Positions 15,837 to 23,881 are shown, numbered from the stretch's first letter. The stretch: 40,100 nt of DNA from Oscillospiraceae bacterium (GCA_017847875.1 JAGASN010000025.1:1-40100); one strand, 5' to 3'. The notes: a model not told the origin generated them from the letters alone. Program-made: numbers and translations.

Positions 15837-17501
15837 TCAGCCGAAAGTTACGTTGTTATATACACGGTTAAGACCAACAGCGTGGAATTCGATGCCTTTA
15901 ACATCTGCTTTTACAAGAGATGCGTTTGCGTTCTGATATACAGGAAGGATAACTGCTTCGTCAGCAATAATCTGTTCTGCCTGTTTGATAAGATCCCAAC
16001 GTGCTTCTGCATCAAGTGCATATTCAACGGTTTTGATCTTGTTGAGGATTTCCATATATTCGTCAGAATGCCATGCGCCGTAGTTATGAGTATAACCGTC
16101 GGTCCAGAGATCCATATAGGTAAGCGGGTCTGCGTAGTCAGGTCCCCATCTGCAAAGGCCGATGTCATAATCGTGAGCTTTCATAAGGTCGGAACGCTGT
16201 TTCTTCGGATAAGGCTGGAGGGTAATGGTAAGGCCGGGAAGATTTTCCTGAACCTGCTGCTGAATGAATTCAGCTACGAGTTTGATGGATTCTTCATCAT
16301 CGAAGATAAGGGTGAGTTCAACAGAATCGGTGCCGAGTTCTGCAAGACCTGCATCCCAGAGTTTCTTTGCTTCTTCAACGTTATATTCGTTGTAAGTAAT
16401 GCCGGAGGATTCACGGTAATCAAGGCCGTCGGGGCCGGTTGCAAGACCAACAGGAACACAGAAATCAGCAGGAATGGAACCGTTTCTGAGGATGTTGTTG
16501 CAGATTGCTTCTTTATCGAAAGCCATACCGATTGCTTTGCGGATATTTACGTTTGCCATTGCGCCGCCTTTGGATACGTTAGGAGACATATACCAGAGGT
16601 AACCGGATTCGGTTGCAAGGAATTCTGCATCGGATTTGAGGAGGTCTGCAAGTTCGGAAGAAAGAACGCAAACGTCGAGTTCGCCGTTCTGATATGCGAG
16701 ATATGCCTGCTGGGAGTCGAGGATTACTTTATAAGTAAGGCCGGGAACTGCAATGTTTTCTGCATTGTAGTAATTTTCGTTTTTAACCATTTTGAATTCG
16801 GTTGCTGCGGGGGTGTATTCGGAAAGAGCGAAAGCACCGTTGGAAAGATAATATTCCGGAGCGGAACCATAGAGGTCGCCGCATTCTTCAACGAATTCTC
16901 TGTTCATGGGGTAGAATACCGGGAAGAACATAAGAGTATCGAAGAAAGCGCAGGGAACGTCGAATTCAACAACAAGGGTTTTTTCGTCCTGAGCGTAAAC
17001 GCCGAGTTCGGAAGCATCCATTTCGCCGGCATAAATTGCGGAAGCGTTTTTGATACCTGCGGTTTCAAAGAGAGATGCATATTCTGCCGGAAGAGACATT
17101 GCTCTCTGCCATGCATATACGAAGTCGTCTGCGGTTACGGGAGCACCGTTGGACCACTGTGCGTCACGGAGATGGAAAGTCCAGGTCGTATCGGATTTTT
17201 CATAGCTTTCTGCCATACCGGGGATTGCTGCACCGGAAGCATCACAAAGGAAAAGACCTTCGACCATGGTACCGATTACTTCGAAGTCATCGCCTGCGGA
17301 AGTAAGATGCGGATCGATGGAATCGATTGCTGCGGTTACGTGAACGTTAAGGACTCTTGCTTCAGCGGGTTCATCGCCGCCTTCAACAGGTGCGTTGGGT
17401 TCATCGGGATTTGCAGGTTCATTGGGTTCTGCGCCGCAAGCTGCAAGGCTGAGGACCATAACAAGTGCAAGGATCAGAGCAAGGATTTTGTTAAGTTTCA
17501 T
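15837..17501 (-). CDS. oppA: oligopeptide-binding lipoprotein OppA (SBP family 5)
   Basis: This 554-residue precursor has a lipoprotein signal (MKLNKILALILALVMVLSLA) with lipobox LAAC and lipidated Cys22. An acidic, Pro-rich linker of about 25 residues follows. The mature part is a family 5 peptide-binding protein: the signature region around WTFHLRDAQWSNGAPVTADDFVYAW, GAFALSEY, and the C-terminal lobe with MKAHDYDIGLCRWGPDYADP. It captures extracellular peptides and delivers them to OppBCDF. It is the first gene of the operon, with a promoter about 75 bases upstream and SD AGGTGA. The hairpin after it suggests it is made in excess over the permease, as is usual for binding proteins. Confidence 0.95.
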   Translation of the reverse strand: MKLNKILALILALVMVLSLAACGAEPNEPANPDEPNAPVEGGDEPAEARVLNVHVTAAIDSIDPHLTSAGDDFEVIGTMVEGLFLCDASGAAIPGMAESYEKSDTTWTFHLRDAQWSNGAPVTADDFVYAWQRAMSLPAEYASLFETAGIKNASAIYAGEMDASELGVYAQDEKTLVVEFDVPCAFFDTLMFFPVFYPMNREFVEECGDLYGSAPEYYLSNGAFALSEYTPAATEFKMVKNENYYNAENIAVPGLTYKVILDSQQAYLAYQNGELDVCVLSSELADLLKSDAEFLATESGYLWYMSPNVSKGGAMANVNIRKAIGMAFDKEAICNNILRNGSIPADFCVPVGLATGPDGLDYRESSGITYNEYNVEEAKKLWDAGLAELGTDSVELTLIFDDEESIKLVAEFIQQQVQENLPGLTITLQPYPKKQRSDLMKAHDYDIGLCRWGPDYADPLTYMDLWTDGYTHNYGAWHSDEYMEILNKIKTVEYALDAEARWDLIKQAEQIIADEAVILPVYQNANASLVKADVKGIEFHAVGLNRVYNNVTFG

Positions 17502-17580
17502 TACGTTTCACCTCATTTAGTTTGTTAATTTCACCGTCAATGAAATTCTTAGCAACCAAAGTTTCATTGTGATAACTCGT

Positions 17581-17609
17581 ATATTACACCCATTTTATTC
17601 AAATGTCAA
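17581..17609 (-). promoter_or_regulatory. promoter of the opp operon
   Basis: On the minus strand a perfect TTGACA (17604-17609) and TAATAT (17581-17586) are separated by 17 bases. The start of transcription would be near 17574, giving a leader of about 70 bases. Confidence 0.8.
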
Positions 17610-17934
17610 GTAAAAAATGCAAAAATATTGAAACTTTTTCAAAGATGATTGTTTTTATCAGAAATACAGTTGTTTTTATGCAACGTATTTTCACTTTAGC
17701 AACATAAAATATTAATAGCATTTTTGATATAAATTTTGTAAATACAGCTTATTTTTAGTGTTTTTTGTGAATTTGAAACCCTGCGCTTTTGTATACAAAA
17801 ATACTGTATGTTTTTTCATGTTTTTGCATAAATATTGAATGTTACAAAATCGTTACAGCGTTTTACCGCGTAAAAGCGAATTTGCAGGAAAATATTCTTA
17901 TTCCTGCAAAAATTGTAGAAAATGTTGAAAAAAT
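17610..17934. other. AT-rich intergenic region upstream of oppA
   Basis: About 325 bases without an open frame worth reporting. It is very AT-rich with several TTTTTGTG/TTTTTATG runs. One perfect 10-bp hairpin (TTTGCAGGAA at 17881-17890 and its complement at 17901-17910) precedes the gatD terminator and could be a secondary terminator or a protein-binding site. No CodY- or CcpA-like operator was recognised with confidence. Confidence 0.5.
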
Positions 17935-17963
17935 ACACCGTCTTTTGTAAAAAAAGACGGTGT
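17930..17963 (-). terminator. terminator after gatD
   Basis: A 12-bp stem (ACACCGTCTTTT at 17935-17946 and its complement at 17952-17963), read on the minus strand, is followed by ATTTTTTC. It lies 38 bases after the gatD stop and should end the rpsU-to-gatD transcripts. Confidence 0.85.
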
Positions 17964-18001
17964 TAAGAATTTTTCGGATTCTTTTTCTCCCAAAAAAGGT
18001 A

Positions 18002-18718
18002 TCAAAGAAGCTCTTCAATTGTCATTTTTACCGCTTTTTCCTCAAGGGAAAAGTCCGTTTCGCGGTAATCTTCACCCAAAACACAATGCAAAACTTCTTT
18101 CATCATAAGCGGGTTGCGAACAAGGACCGGACCGAGGCACCAGGTTGCAAAAAGGTTTTTATAGCGGCAGCCTTCGCCTTCGCCCACGGAACCTTTTCCT
18201 TCGTCGGCTTTAAGAACTTTAAAAAGTCTGTGTTCGTTGGGGGTGTTGAATTTAACGCTTTCGCAGCGGTAATAAATTCCGAACATTTTTTCTTCCGGAG
18301 CAAATTCCGGAACAATCACGGCATCGGAAACATAAAGTCCGTCGAATTCTTCCGCTTCGCAGTCAAAAAGACCGATTCCGTTATAGGTTTTCCCGTCGAG
18401 CATTGAAAAACTTTTTCCGAAAAGCATATTGGAGCTTCCGGTTGCGACAAAAGTTTTTCCGGATTCAATATAATTCAATATATTATCCTTATATTTAATA
18501 AAATGCTCGCTCAACGCGGAAACGTTATAGGGTTTCCCGTGGGTCATAAAAACGATATCGAAATCGGAAAGTTCGATCTCATCGCCCACGCCGAGAGTTT
18601 TTGTTTCAAATTCATATCCCATTTCGGAAAGGCGCTTTTCAAAAGCTGTGATGTTTTTTCCGTCGCCGTTGAGGTCAAGAGCCTCGCCGTAGAGGTTGAG
18701 TATATTTATCTTTTTCAT
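18002..18718 (-). CDS. gatD: GatD-like glutaminase subunit lacking catalytic residues
   Basis: The 238-residue protein aligns end to end with GatD, the class I glutamine amidotransferase that feeds ammonia to MurT for amidating lipid II D-glutamate. The fold markers are kept: LYGEALDLNGDGKNITAF, GIGLFD and RYKNLFATW..GP. However, the nucleophile elbow reads VATGSSNM, with Thr93 where GatD has the catalytic Cys in an ICGG motif. The general-base His of YLHGP is Leu195 (WCLGP). The GGGSDRE oxyanion loop reads THGKPYN at 59-65, and the glutamine-binding ENHGGRT segment is lost. By sequence it cannot hydrolyse glutamine by the known mechanism. It overlaps murT by ATGA, so the complex is probably still made. 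It may act as a scaffold or regulator, or MurT may use free ammonia. Confidence 0.78.
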   Translation of the reverse strand: MKKINILNLYGEALDLNGDGKNITAFEKRLSEMGYEFETKTLGVGDEIELSDFDIVFMTHGKPYNVSALSEHFIKYKDNILNYIESGKTFVATGSSNMLFGKSFSMLDGKTYNGIGLFDCEAEEFDGLYVSDAVIVPEFAPEEKMFGIYYRCESVKFNTPNEHRLFKVLKADEGKGSVGEGEGCRYKNLFATWCLGPVLVRNPLMMKEVLHCVLGEDYRETDFSLEEKAVKMTIEELL

Positions 18719-20037
18719 AATTTTCTCAGCTCCTCCAGGAATTTATCTTCGTTTGAAAAAACGGAGGAGGTCATAACGTAGATGTTTCCTTCGGTTTTTT
18801 CAAGGCAGGAACGGATGTCGCCGTCGTTATCGCAGATCTGGACTTTTTCCATGTCGATATCGGCGAATTTAAGGCGGACGGCCATATCATAGCGGCGTTT
18901 TCCTACGATTATGATGTGTTCAACATTTTTGAGGTTTTCATAAGCGACGTCATACATAAAAAGGACGTCCTTATGCTCGGTGTGGAACATATTGTTGGAA
19001 ATCATTATAAGGGTTCGCGGGCCTTCCTTTTCGGAAACAAAATCCACGCTCTGGTCAACGGAAGCGGGGTTCTGTTTTGTGAGGATAAGCTGGCATTTTC
19101 TTCCGAGAACGGTGAGTTCTTCGTAACGTTTTGTTACGCCGATATCAAAACTTTCCGCAAAAGAAAGAACTTTTTCAAGTTCCATTCCGGCGGCGGTAAC
19201 GCAGATTGCAGAAGCGGCAACGGTGTTGAACATAAAATAGGTCGCGTCGAAACCGAGTTTGACACGTTTTCCGTTGACAGCAAGGGAAGGTTCGGAAAAA
19301 TCCATATCGGTTCCGATAAAATCCGCCTTCGGGCTTTCGAATCCGCAGTTTTCACAATGGAAGGAACCGACGTGGTTATAATGATAATAATCATAGGAAA
19401 GGCTGTGCATACATTTGGGGCAGACCTTTGCGTCGTTGGTTCCGCTGTGACATTCTTTTGTGGAACGCTCGTTTTCGCCAAGGGCAAACCAGACAACGGG
19501 GTTTTCGTTTCCCCAGCTTACCTGTTGAGAAACCGGGTCGTTTGCGTTGAGGATAAGGGTCGTTCCGGGGGTGATTCCCATTTTTATCTTTTCAAGAACA
19601 ATTTCCGGACAGCAGTTGCGGACTATCTGGTCGCGGAGAAGGTTTGTTATGAGAAGATAATCCGGCTTGATTTCCTTAACAAGGAAACGGAGCCAGCGTT
19701 CGTCAATTTCCAGAACGGAATAATCCGCTTTAACCCTGCCGCCAAAGGTGCAGTTTGTGAGAAGCGAAGTTGTGATTCCGCCGAGCATATTGGAGCCGAA
19801 GCTGTTGTTGATTACGGAAAAACCGTTTTTACGGAGAATATGGGTGACCATATTGGAAGTGGTGGTTTTTCCGTTTGTTCCGGTGATGCAGATTATTTTT
19901 CCGTCGAATTTAAGGCGGTTAAGAACCTTCGGGCAAAAAATTCTTGCGATATCGCCGGGTTTTGCGGTGCCTTTTCCGATAAGGCGGCCGATGAAATAGA
20001 GCACTCTGCAAACGCAGATGGCAATGAACAATCTCAT
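18715..20037 (-). CDS. murT: MurT-like Mur ligase (lipid II isoglutaminyl synthase subunit)
   Basis: The 440-residue protein is a Mur-ligase relative. It has a short hydrophobic N-terminus, ATP-binding GTNGKTTT at 53-60, a four-Cys zinc ribbon inserted in the central domain (C206, C209, C228, C231), and a C-terminal DUF1727 domain with DVLFMYD (357-363). That last motif keeps the Asp that completes the MurT/GatD active site. MurT activates the D-Glu alpha-carboxylate of lipid II for amidation. The start at 20037 is chosen because AAGGAAG precedes it and the family begins here; the frame extends upstream only through a repeat element. The DUF1727 region around NPASVDQSVDF is more divergent than usual, in step with the degenerate GatD partner. 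Confidence 0.85.
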   Translation of the reverse strand: MRLFIAICVCRVLYFIGRLIGKGTAKPGDIARIFCPKVLNRLKFDGKIICITGTNGKTTTSNMVTHILRKNGFSVINNSFGSNMLGGITTSLLTNCTFGGRVKADYSVLEIDERWLRFLVKEIKPDYLLITNLLRDQIVRNCCPEIVLEKIKMGITPGTTLILNANDPVSQQVSWGNENPVVWFALGENERSTKECHSGTNDAKVCPKCMHSLSYDYYHYNHVGSFHCENCGFESPKADFIGTDMDFSEPSLAVNGKRVKLGFDATYFMFNTVAASAICVTAAGMELEKVLSFAESFDIGVTKRYEELTVLGRKCQLILTKQNPASVDQSVDFVSEKEGPRTLIMISNNMFHTEHKDVLFMYDVAYENLKNVEHIIIVGKRRYDMAVRLKFADIDMEKVQICDNDGDIRSCLEKTEGNIYVMTSSVFSNEDKFLEELRKL

Positions 20038-20061
20038 GGATAAACTTCCTTTTATTATATT

Positions 20062-20202
20062 GCCTCCCTTGCTTAAAGGGAGGGGGACCGTTGCGGTACG
20101 CACGGTGGAGGGATTCTTTTTCTTTCAACGGTTTTTTGGGGATGAATCCCCCGTCTTTTTTGATTTTCATCAAAAAAGCCACCCCCCTTTGACAAGGGGG
20201 GC
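20062..20202. repeat. MITE-like palindromic element, two inverted arms
   Basis: The left arm (20062-20116) and right arm (20144-20202) are inverted relative to each other and enclose 27 bases. Each arm has the outer palindrome (GCCTCCCTTG..AAGGGAGG left; a GCCCCCC version right), a private hairpin, then GGGATTC. The right hairpin is CTTTTTTGAT/ATCAAAAAAG, perfect over 10 bp and unlike the left one. It lies between the Xaa-Pro peptidase stop and the murT Shine-Dalgarno. It contains no gene. Confidence 0.85.
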
Positions 20203-20215
20203 TTTTTTAAAAAAA

Positions 20216-21280
20216 TCAAAGGGTGATAAGTTTCTTTTCGCTCTTGGTGATAACGTCGCAGCCGTCTTCGGTTACCATAACGATATCCTCAATGCGGACG
20301 CCGAACTGACCGTCGAGATAGATTCCGGGTTCAACGGACATAACGATTCCGGCTTCGGTAAGATCGGAGCAAAGGGGAGAGAATCTGGGGTTTTCGTGGA
20401 TTTCAAGACCAAGGCTGTGGCCGAGACCGTGGCCGAATCTGCCTTCATAACCTGCGCCGTAGATCATATCTCTTGCGACAGCGTCGATGGAGTTGCAGGG
20501 AACGCCTGCTTTTACCGCGTCGATTGCGGCAAGCTGTGCATTGAGAACGAGGTTATAAACTTTTTCCTGTTCTTCGGAAATTTTGCCGACGGCAACGGTT
20601 CTGGTCATATCGGAGCAATAGCCGTTATGTGCAGCGCCGAAGTCCATGGTTACGAAGTCGCCCTCTTTGATTACGTTCATGCTGGGAACTGCGTGAGGCA
20701 TGGAACCGTTTGCGCCTGCGGCAAGAATGGTTTCGAAAGCAAGACCGGTTGCGCCGTTTTTGAGCATGAAATAGTCGAGTTCGAGCTGAAGGTCTTTTTC
20801 GCAAAGGCCGGGTTTGATGATTTCGAGCATATGGAGGAAAGCCTTATCGGTAATTGCCTGGGCTGCGCGGATCTCCTTCATTTCGTCTTCGGATTTGATT
20901 CTTCTCTGGTGAAGAATAATTTCGTTGAGTCTGGGGTCATCAAGAAGAGTTGCGTTAAGAACCTTGCGGAGGCTGAAAAGACTTTCAACAGTCATATAGC
21001 CGGATTCGATTCCGACGGTTTTTACTTTAAGTTCTTCAAAAAGCTCGTTGAGCTGTTTTGCCATATCGGTCATGAGAACGGGCTCTGCATCGGTAACTTT
21101 TTTGGTGCCTGCTTCGATATAGCGGCTGTCGAGAAGAAGAACGGCTTTTTCTCTGGTTACAAGAAGAGCGCCGGCGCTGGATTCAAAACCGGTGTAATAC
21201 TGTCTGTTGACGACCGAAGTGATGAGAGCGGCATCAATATCTTCGGGAAGCATTTGAGAAAGTCTTTTAATTCTGTCCAT
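20216..21280 (-). CDS. pepP: Xaa-Pro aminopeptidase, M24B family
   Basis: The 354-residue protein has a creatinase-type N-terminal domain (LITSVVNRQYYTGF...) and a pita-bread metallopeptidase domain from about residue 125. All five metal ligands are readable: Asp in VTMDFGA, Asp in CSDMTRT, His in GHGLGHSLG, Glu in VEPGIYL and Glu in VRIEDIV. It removes N-terminal residues preceding proline from peptides in the cytosol, which fits the peptide importer nearby. The ATG at 21280 is chosen because GGAGG lies eight bases upstream; an in-frame GTG at 21295 would overlap that site. It lies 20 bases after yqeG, so the two are probably co-transcribed. Confidence 0.93.
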   Translation of the reverse strand: MDRIKRLSQMLPEDIDAALITSVVNRQYYTGFESSAGALLVTREKAVLLLDSRYIEAGTKKVTDAEPVLMTDMAKQLNELFEELKVKTVGIESGYMTVESLFSLRKVLNATLLDDPRLNEIILHQRRIKSEDEMKEIRAAQAITDKAFLHMLEIIKPGLCEKDLQLELDYFMLKNGATGLAFETILAAGANGSMPHAVPSMNVIKEGDFVTMDFGAAHNGYCSDMTRTVAVGKISEEQEKVYNLVLNAQLAAIDAVKAGVPCNSIDAVARDMIYGAGYEGRFGHGLGHSLGLEIHENPRFSPLCSDLTEAGIVMSVEPGIYLDGQFGVRIEDIVMVTEDGCDVITKSEKKLITL

Positions 21281-21299
21281 TATTATTTCCTCCACTTCG

Positions 21300-21773
21300 T
21301 TATCTTATGAATTTTTCAAATTTGCGTTTTATTTTTATAAAAAAATCGGTTTCCGGACCAAGGGGTTCCGTAAGGAAAACCTTTGAACCGAAAATTTTTC
21401 CGCCGAGAACATCGGTAAAAAGCTGGTCGCCGATCACCGCCGTTTCTTCCGGTTTCATTCCGAATTTTTCCGCTGCTTTTTTAAAACCCTTCGGAAGGGG
21501 TTTTGCGCTTTTATAAACAAAAGGCAAACCCAGTTTTTCCGCAAAAGGCTTTATTCTTTCGCGGCTGTTGTTGGAAATTATTATAAGTTCAAAGCCGCTT
21601 TTTTTGATTTCAAAAACCCATTCCGGAACGCCGGAAAAAGGTTCCTGGGAACCATGGAGCGAAAGGGTGTTGTCCGCATCGAGCAAAACAAGTTTTGCTC
21701 CGGCTTTTTTCAAATCTTCCGCGGTGATATCAGTTATTTTTTCAAACCGATAATCCGCTTTTAAAACGGACAT
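21300..21773 (-). CDS. yqeG: YqeG-family HAD-IIIA phosphatase
   Basis: This 157-residue HAD protein has motif I as LLDADNTL (first Asp nucleophile), motif II IISNNS, Lys in YKSAKPLPKGF and motif IV VIGDQLFTDVLGG. Spacing and length match YqeG (HAD subfamily IIIA), whose substrate is not established. It starts MSVLKADYRFEKI at 21773 with GGGGGG upstream; the frame continues 23 codons further without family similarity. It is downstream of rpsU with a hairpin terminator in the gap, and directly before the Xaa-Pro peptidase. Confidence 0.9.
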   Translation of the reverse strand: MSVLKADYRFEKITDITAEDLKKAGAKLVLLDADNTLSLHGSQEPFSGVPEWVFEIKKSGFELIIISNNSRERIKPFAEKLGLPFVYKSAKPLPKGFKKAAEKFGMKPEETAVIGDQLFTDVLGGKIFGSKVFLTEPLGPETDFFIKIKRKFEKFIR

Positions 21774-21802
21774 TTTTTCTTTCCCCCCTTTCCGGTTTTT
21801 TC

Positions 21803-21839
21803 GGAAAAACAAGAAAGCGGACAGCAAAAAGCCGTCCGC
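21803..21839 (-). terminator. terminator or attenuator after rpsU
   Basis: GCGGAC (21817-21822) pairs with GTCCGC (21834-21839), with further GC pairs inside. On the minus strand TTTCTTGTTTTTC follows. It lies 23 bases after the rpsU stop and just before yqeG, so it probably sets a high S21 to YqeG ratio by partial readthrough. Confidence 0.75.
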
Positions 21840-21861
21840 CATCCTCTTTTTCTGTTAGAAA

Positions 21862-22035
21862 TCAATACTTTCTCTTACGAGCTGCTTCGGATTTCTTTTT
21901 ACGTCTTACCGAAGGCTTCTCATAGCACTCATGCTTTCTGACTTCTGCAAGAACGCCGGAGCGAGCGCAGGAACGTTTAAAACGTCTGAGAGCGCTGTCA
22001 AGAGATTCATTTTCTTTTACATGAATTTCTGCCAT
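21862..22035 (-). CDS. rpsU: 30S ribosomal protein S21
   Basis: A short frame encodes 57 residues beginning [19 protein letters not shown], continuing with [20 protein letters not shown], and ending in a basic [12 protein letters not shown] tail. This is the complete S21 sequence pattern. S21 sits on the small subunit platform near the anti-Shine-Dalgarno region and helps translation initiation. The ATG at 22035 has GGAGGG nine bases upstream. It has a near-perfect promoter and is followed by a hairpin, so most of the message is likely monocistronic. Confidence 0.97.
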   Translation of the reverse strand: MAEIHVKENESLDSALRRFKRSCARSGVLAEVRKHECYEKPSVRRKKKSEAARKRKY

Positions 22036-22070
22036 AATCTGTTTCCCTCCTTCGCCATTGGGCTGGAGCT

Positions 22071-22088
22071 AAGAACAATCTTGTTCTT
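22071..22088. promoter_or_regulatory. palindrome in the rpsU leader
   Basis: AAGAACAA and TTGTTCTT form an 18-base perfect inverted repeat with two central bases. It lies downstream of the predicted rpsU transcription start and upstream of its Shine-Dalgarno. With a two-base centre it cannot form a normal RNA loop without losing pairs, so a dimeric repressor site is as likely as a leader hairpin. Confidence 0.4.
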
Positions 22089-22110
22089 TGTACATAAATG
22101 TAACAGTCTT

Positions 22111-22139
22111 ATTATATACTTGAAGTCCCCAAGTGTCAA
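22111..22139 (-). promoter_or_regulatory. consensus promoter of rpsU
   Basis: TTGACA (22134-22139), 17 bases, TATAAT (22111-22116) on the minus strand: a perfect sigma-A promoter. Transcription should start near 22104, giving a 69-base leader. Confidence 0.92.
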
Positions 22140-22329
22140 GTATAAATTTATCTATATTTTTATTAAATTTATATTAACATATTAATACATTATATTATAA
22201 TAAAAGGCTTCGCTGTGCGGTTTTTCCGCCAAAAAACCTTTCGATGAAACACCCGGCTTCGTTTGCAAAAATATAATTTCCGGATTTTTTCCGGTTTTAT
22301 GCAACGAAAACGTAAAAATATGTTACTAT

Positions 22330-22335
22330 TATAAT
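22330..22335 (+). promoter_or_regulatory. possible -10 box of the lipoprotein gene
   Basis: TATAAT lies 38 bases before the ATG on the plus strand, but no good -35 hexamer is found 16-18 bases upstream, so the promoter may be weak or activator-dependent. The rest of the 22140-22372 gap is AT-rich and holds nothing else recognisable. Confidence 0.4.
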
Positions 22336-22372
22336 GTAAGGATAAAATATCTCGGAAAGGAAAGCGGCTTTT

Positions 22373-23731
22373 ATGAAAAAACTGTTTTTAATTTTGCTTG
22401 CGGCTGTTCTGGTTTTTTCTTCCTGCCAATTTGATAAAAAAGAAATTTTCGAAGAAATCAAGGGTTATGATATGGTCGGTAACCAAAGCCGGGACAAACC
22501 TTTCCCGGGAAATTATTTTATCTATACTCCGGTTATCGACATTTTCACTCCGGAAACAGGCGGGGAAGTTTCGTTTCTTGGTTTTGACGGAACAAAAATT
22601 ATAATGGATTCCGGAACCGACAAAGCCTTCCTTCTTTCCTACGATTTATTAAACGGAAAAACGGAAAACCTTTCGAAAAATCTTGGTTTCCATTCATCTT
22701 CCGTTCTTTTTGACGGTGAGGATTGTTATTATATTGAAGAAGACGGATATGAACATATCCTTGTTCACAAAAATTCCGCCGGAGAAACAATTGAAAAAAT
22801 CCGCACAACAACGGAAGAGCCGGAATATCCGGAAGATTACGTTTTGCCGGAAATTGATTTTGAATTTTTCCGCTCCGGCGAAAAAATAATTCTTATAAAA
22901 AATTACGAAAGCGGCTCTTTGAGCACTTTTTGTTACAATACCGAAAACGGAGAAATTGTTGAACACCACAAAAATTCCGCAATTTCCGGTCACGAAACCA
23001 TTCCCATAAACGGATATATAACATACGCCGAGGAAAAGAACGGTCTTTACACAATTTATTCGATTGAGCCGGAAAACGAAAAACGTGAAAGAAAAGGTCC
23101 TTCCCTTTCGGAAAAAGTTCTTTTTTCCGCATTTGACGGAGAAAATTTTGTCTGGAGCACCGAAAGCGGAATTTATTTTAAAAATTCCGCCGGAAAATAT
23201 ATTCAGCTTTGCGAAAAAGGCGGAAGATTTGCCCTTCTCGGAAGGAACTTTATCTTTTGGGCGGACGAAGACGGAAAACTTAAAAATTACCGGATAGATA
23301 AATCCCGCGAGGGGGAATATTACGGATTTTCCGGCTTGGAAATGGTTTTTGCTTCGGAAGACATTGCGGTTTTTAAAAACGGCGGCGAGGAATTTGAAGA
23401 AAAATTTGTTTCCGTTGCAATAAAACGCGGCGAAGAACCTCTTGAATGGGCGGAAGCGGCGGACATGGCGCCTTCCATGGTTGCCGTCGGCGGTTTTGGT
23501 TATTACTGTTATCACGAGGACAGCAGAATTACCCCTTCCGAACATCAGATTTCCGGAAAAATAACTTCCGCCTGGTGCGACCCTTCAACCGGACCAAAGA
23601 AAAACGGCCAGGGCAACAGCACCGAATTCCTCGGCGCAAGATACGCCTTTGTTGATGGCGAACTTCTGATTGAGGAAAAGGGCGGAAAAACATGGTATCT
23701 CTGTAAAAAAGGTTTGGCGCTTTCGGAATAA
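22373..23731 (+). CDS. secreted lipoprotein of unknown function, beta-rich
   Basis: The only large plus-strand gene beyond 2 kb. It encodes 452 residues with a lipoprotein signal (MKKLFLILLAAVLVFSSC, lipidated Cys18), so it should be anchored outside the membrane. The mature part has no recognised catalytic motif. It consists of repeated short beta-type stretches with aromatic and acidic residues, such as FDGTKIIMDS, FDGEDCYYIEEDGYEHIL, FDGENFVWST and YAFVDGELLIEE, at intervals of 40-60 residues. This is suggestive of a beta-propeller of the DUF5050/WD40-like kind common in clostridial surface proteins. SD AAAGGAAAG is present. A strong terminator follows 13 bases after the stop. Confidence 0.75.
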   Translation: MKKLFLILLAAVLVFSSCQFDKKEIFEEIKGYDMVGNQSRDKPFPGNYFIYTPVIDIFTPETGGEVSFLGFDGTKIIMDSGTDKAFLLSYDLLNGKTENLSKNLGFHSSSVLFDGEDCYYIEEDGYEHILVHKNSAGETIEKIRTTTEEPEYPEDYVLPEIDFEFFRSGEKIILIKNYESGSLSTFCYNTENGEIVEHHKNSAISGHETIPINGYITYAEEKNGLYTIYSIEPENEKRERKGPSLSEKVLFSAFDGENFVWSTESGIYFKNSAGKYIQLCEKGGRFALLGRNFIFWADEDGKLKNYRIDKSREGEYYGFSGLEMVFASEDIAVFKNGGEEFEEKFVSVAIKRGEEPLEWAEAADMAPSMVAVGGFGYYCYHEDSRITPSEHQISGKITSAWCDPSTGPKKNGQGNSTEFLGARYAFVDGELLIEEKGGKTWYLCKKGLALSE

Positions 23732-23744
23732 AAACAGTCAAAAG

Positions 23745-23779
23745 CCCCGTGCTCAAAATTTGAGCACGGGGAATTTTTT
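23745..23779 (+). terminator. terminator of the lipoprotein gene
   Basis: CCCCGTGCTCAAA (23745-23757) pairs with TTTGAGCACGGGG (23759-23771) around a single A, then AATTTTTTG follows. The inner core is the same as in the opp terminator at 11666-11703. Confidence 0.9.
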
Positions 23780-23825
23780 GTTGTTGGGCTGAGCACGGAA
23801 AGCTGTTTGCCCTCCGGGTTCTTGG

Positions 23826-23879
23826 AAATCCCTCATCCGTCAAAACCTTCGGTTTTGCCACCTTCCCCTCTGGGAAGGC
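23826..23879. repeat. single palindromic arm, GCCTTCCC type
   Basis: Read on the minus strand: GCCTTCCCAGAGGGGAAGG, TGG, a hairpin CAAAACC-GAA-GGTTTTG, then ACGGATGAGGGATTT. It begins two bases after the aminopeptidase stop codon. The sequence just beyond it (AAGAACCCGGAGGGC) resembles the flanks of the arms at 28241 and 40059. Confidence 0.8.
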
Positions 23880-23881
23880 TT

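Noticed and set aside
20038..20103. Upstream extension of murT (in-frame ATG at 20103)
   Set aside because: The added residues come entirely from the repeat arm, and the ATG at 20037 has a proper Shine-Dalgarno and the conserved family start. The same reasoning removed the repeat-derived extension of the M29 aminopeptidase.
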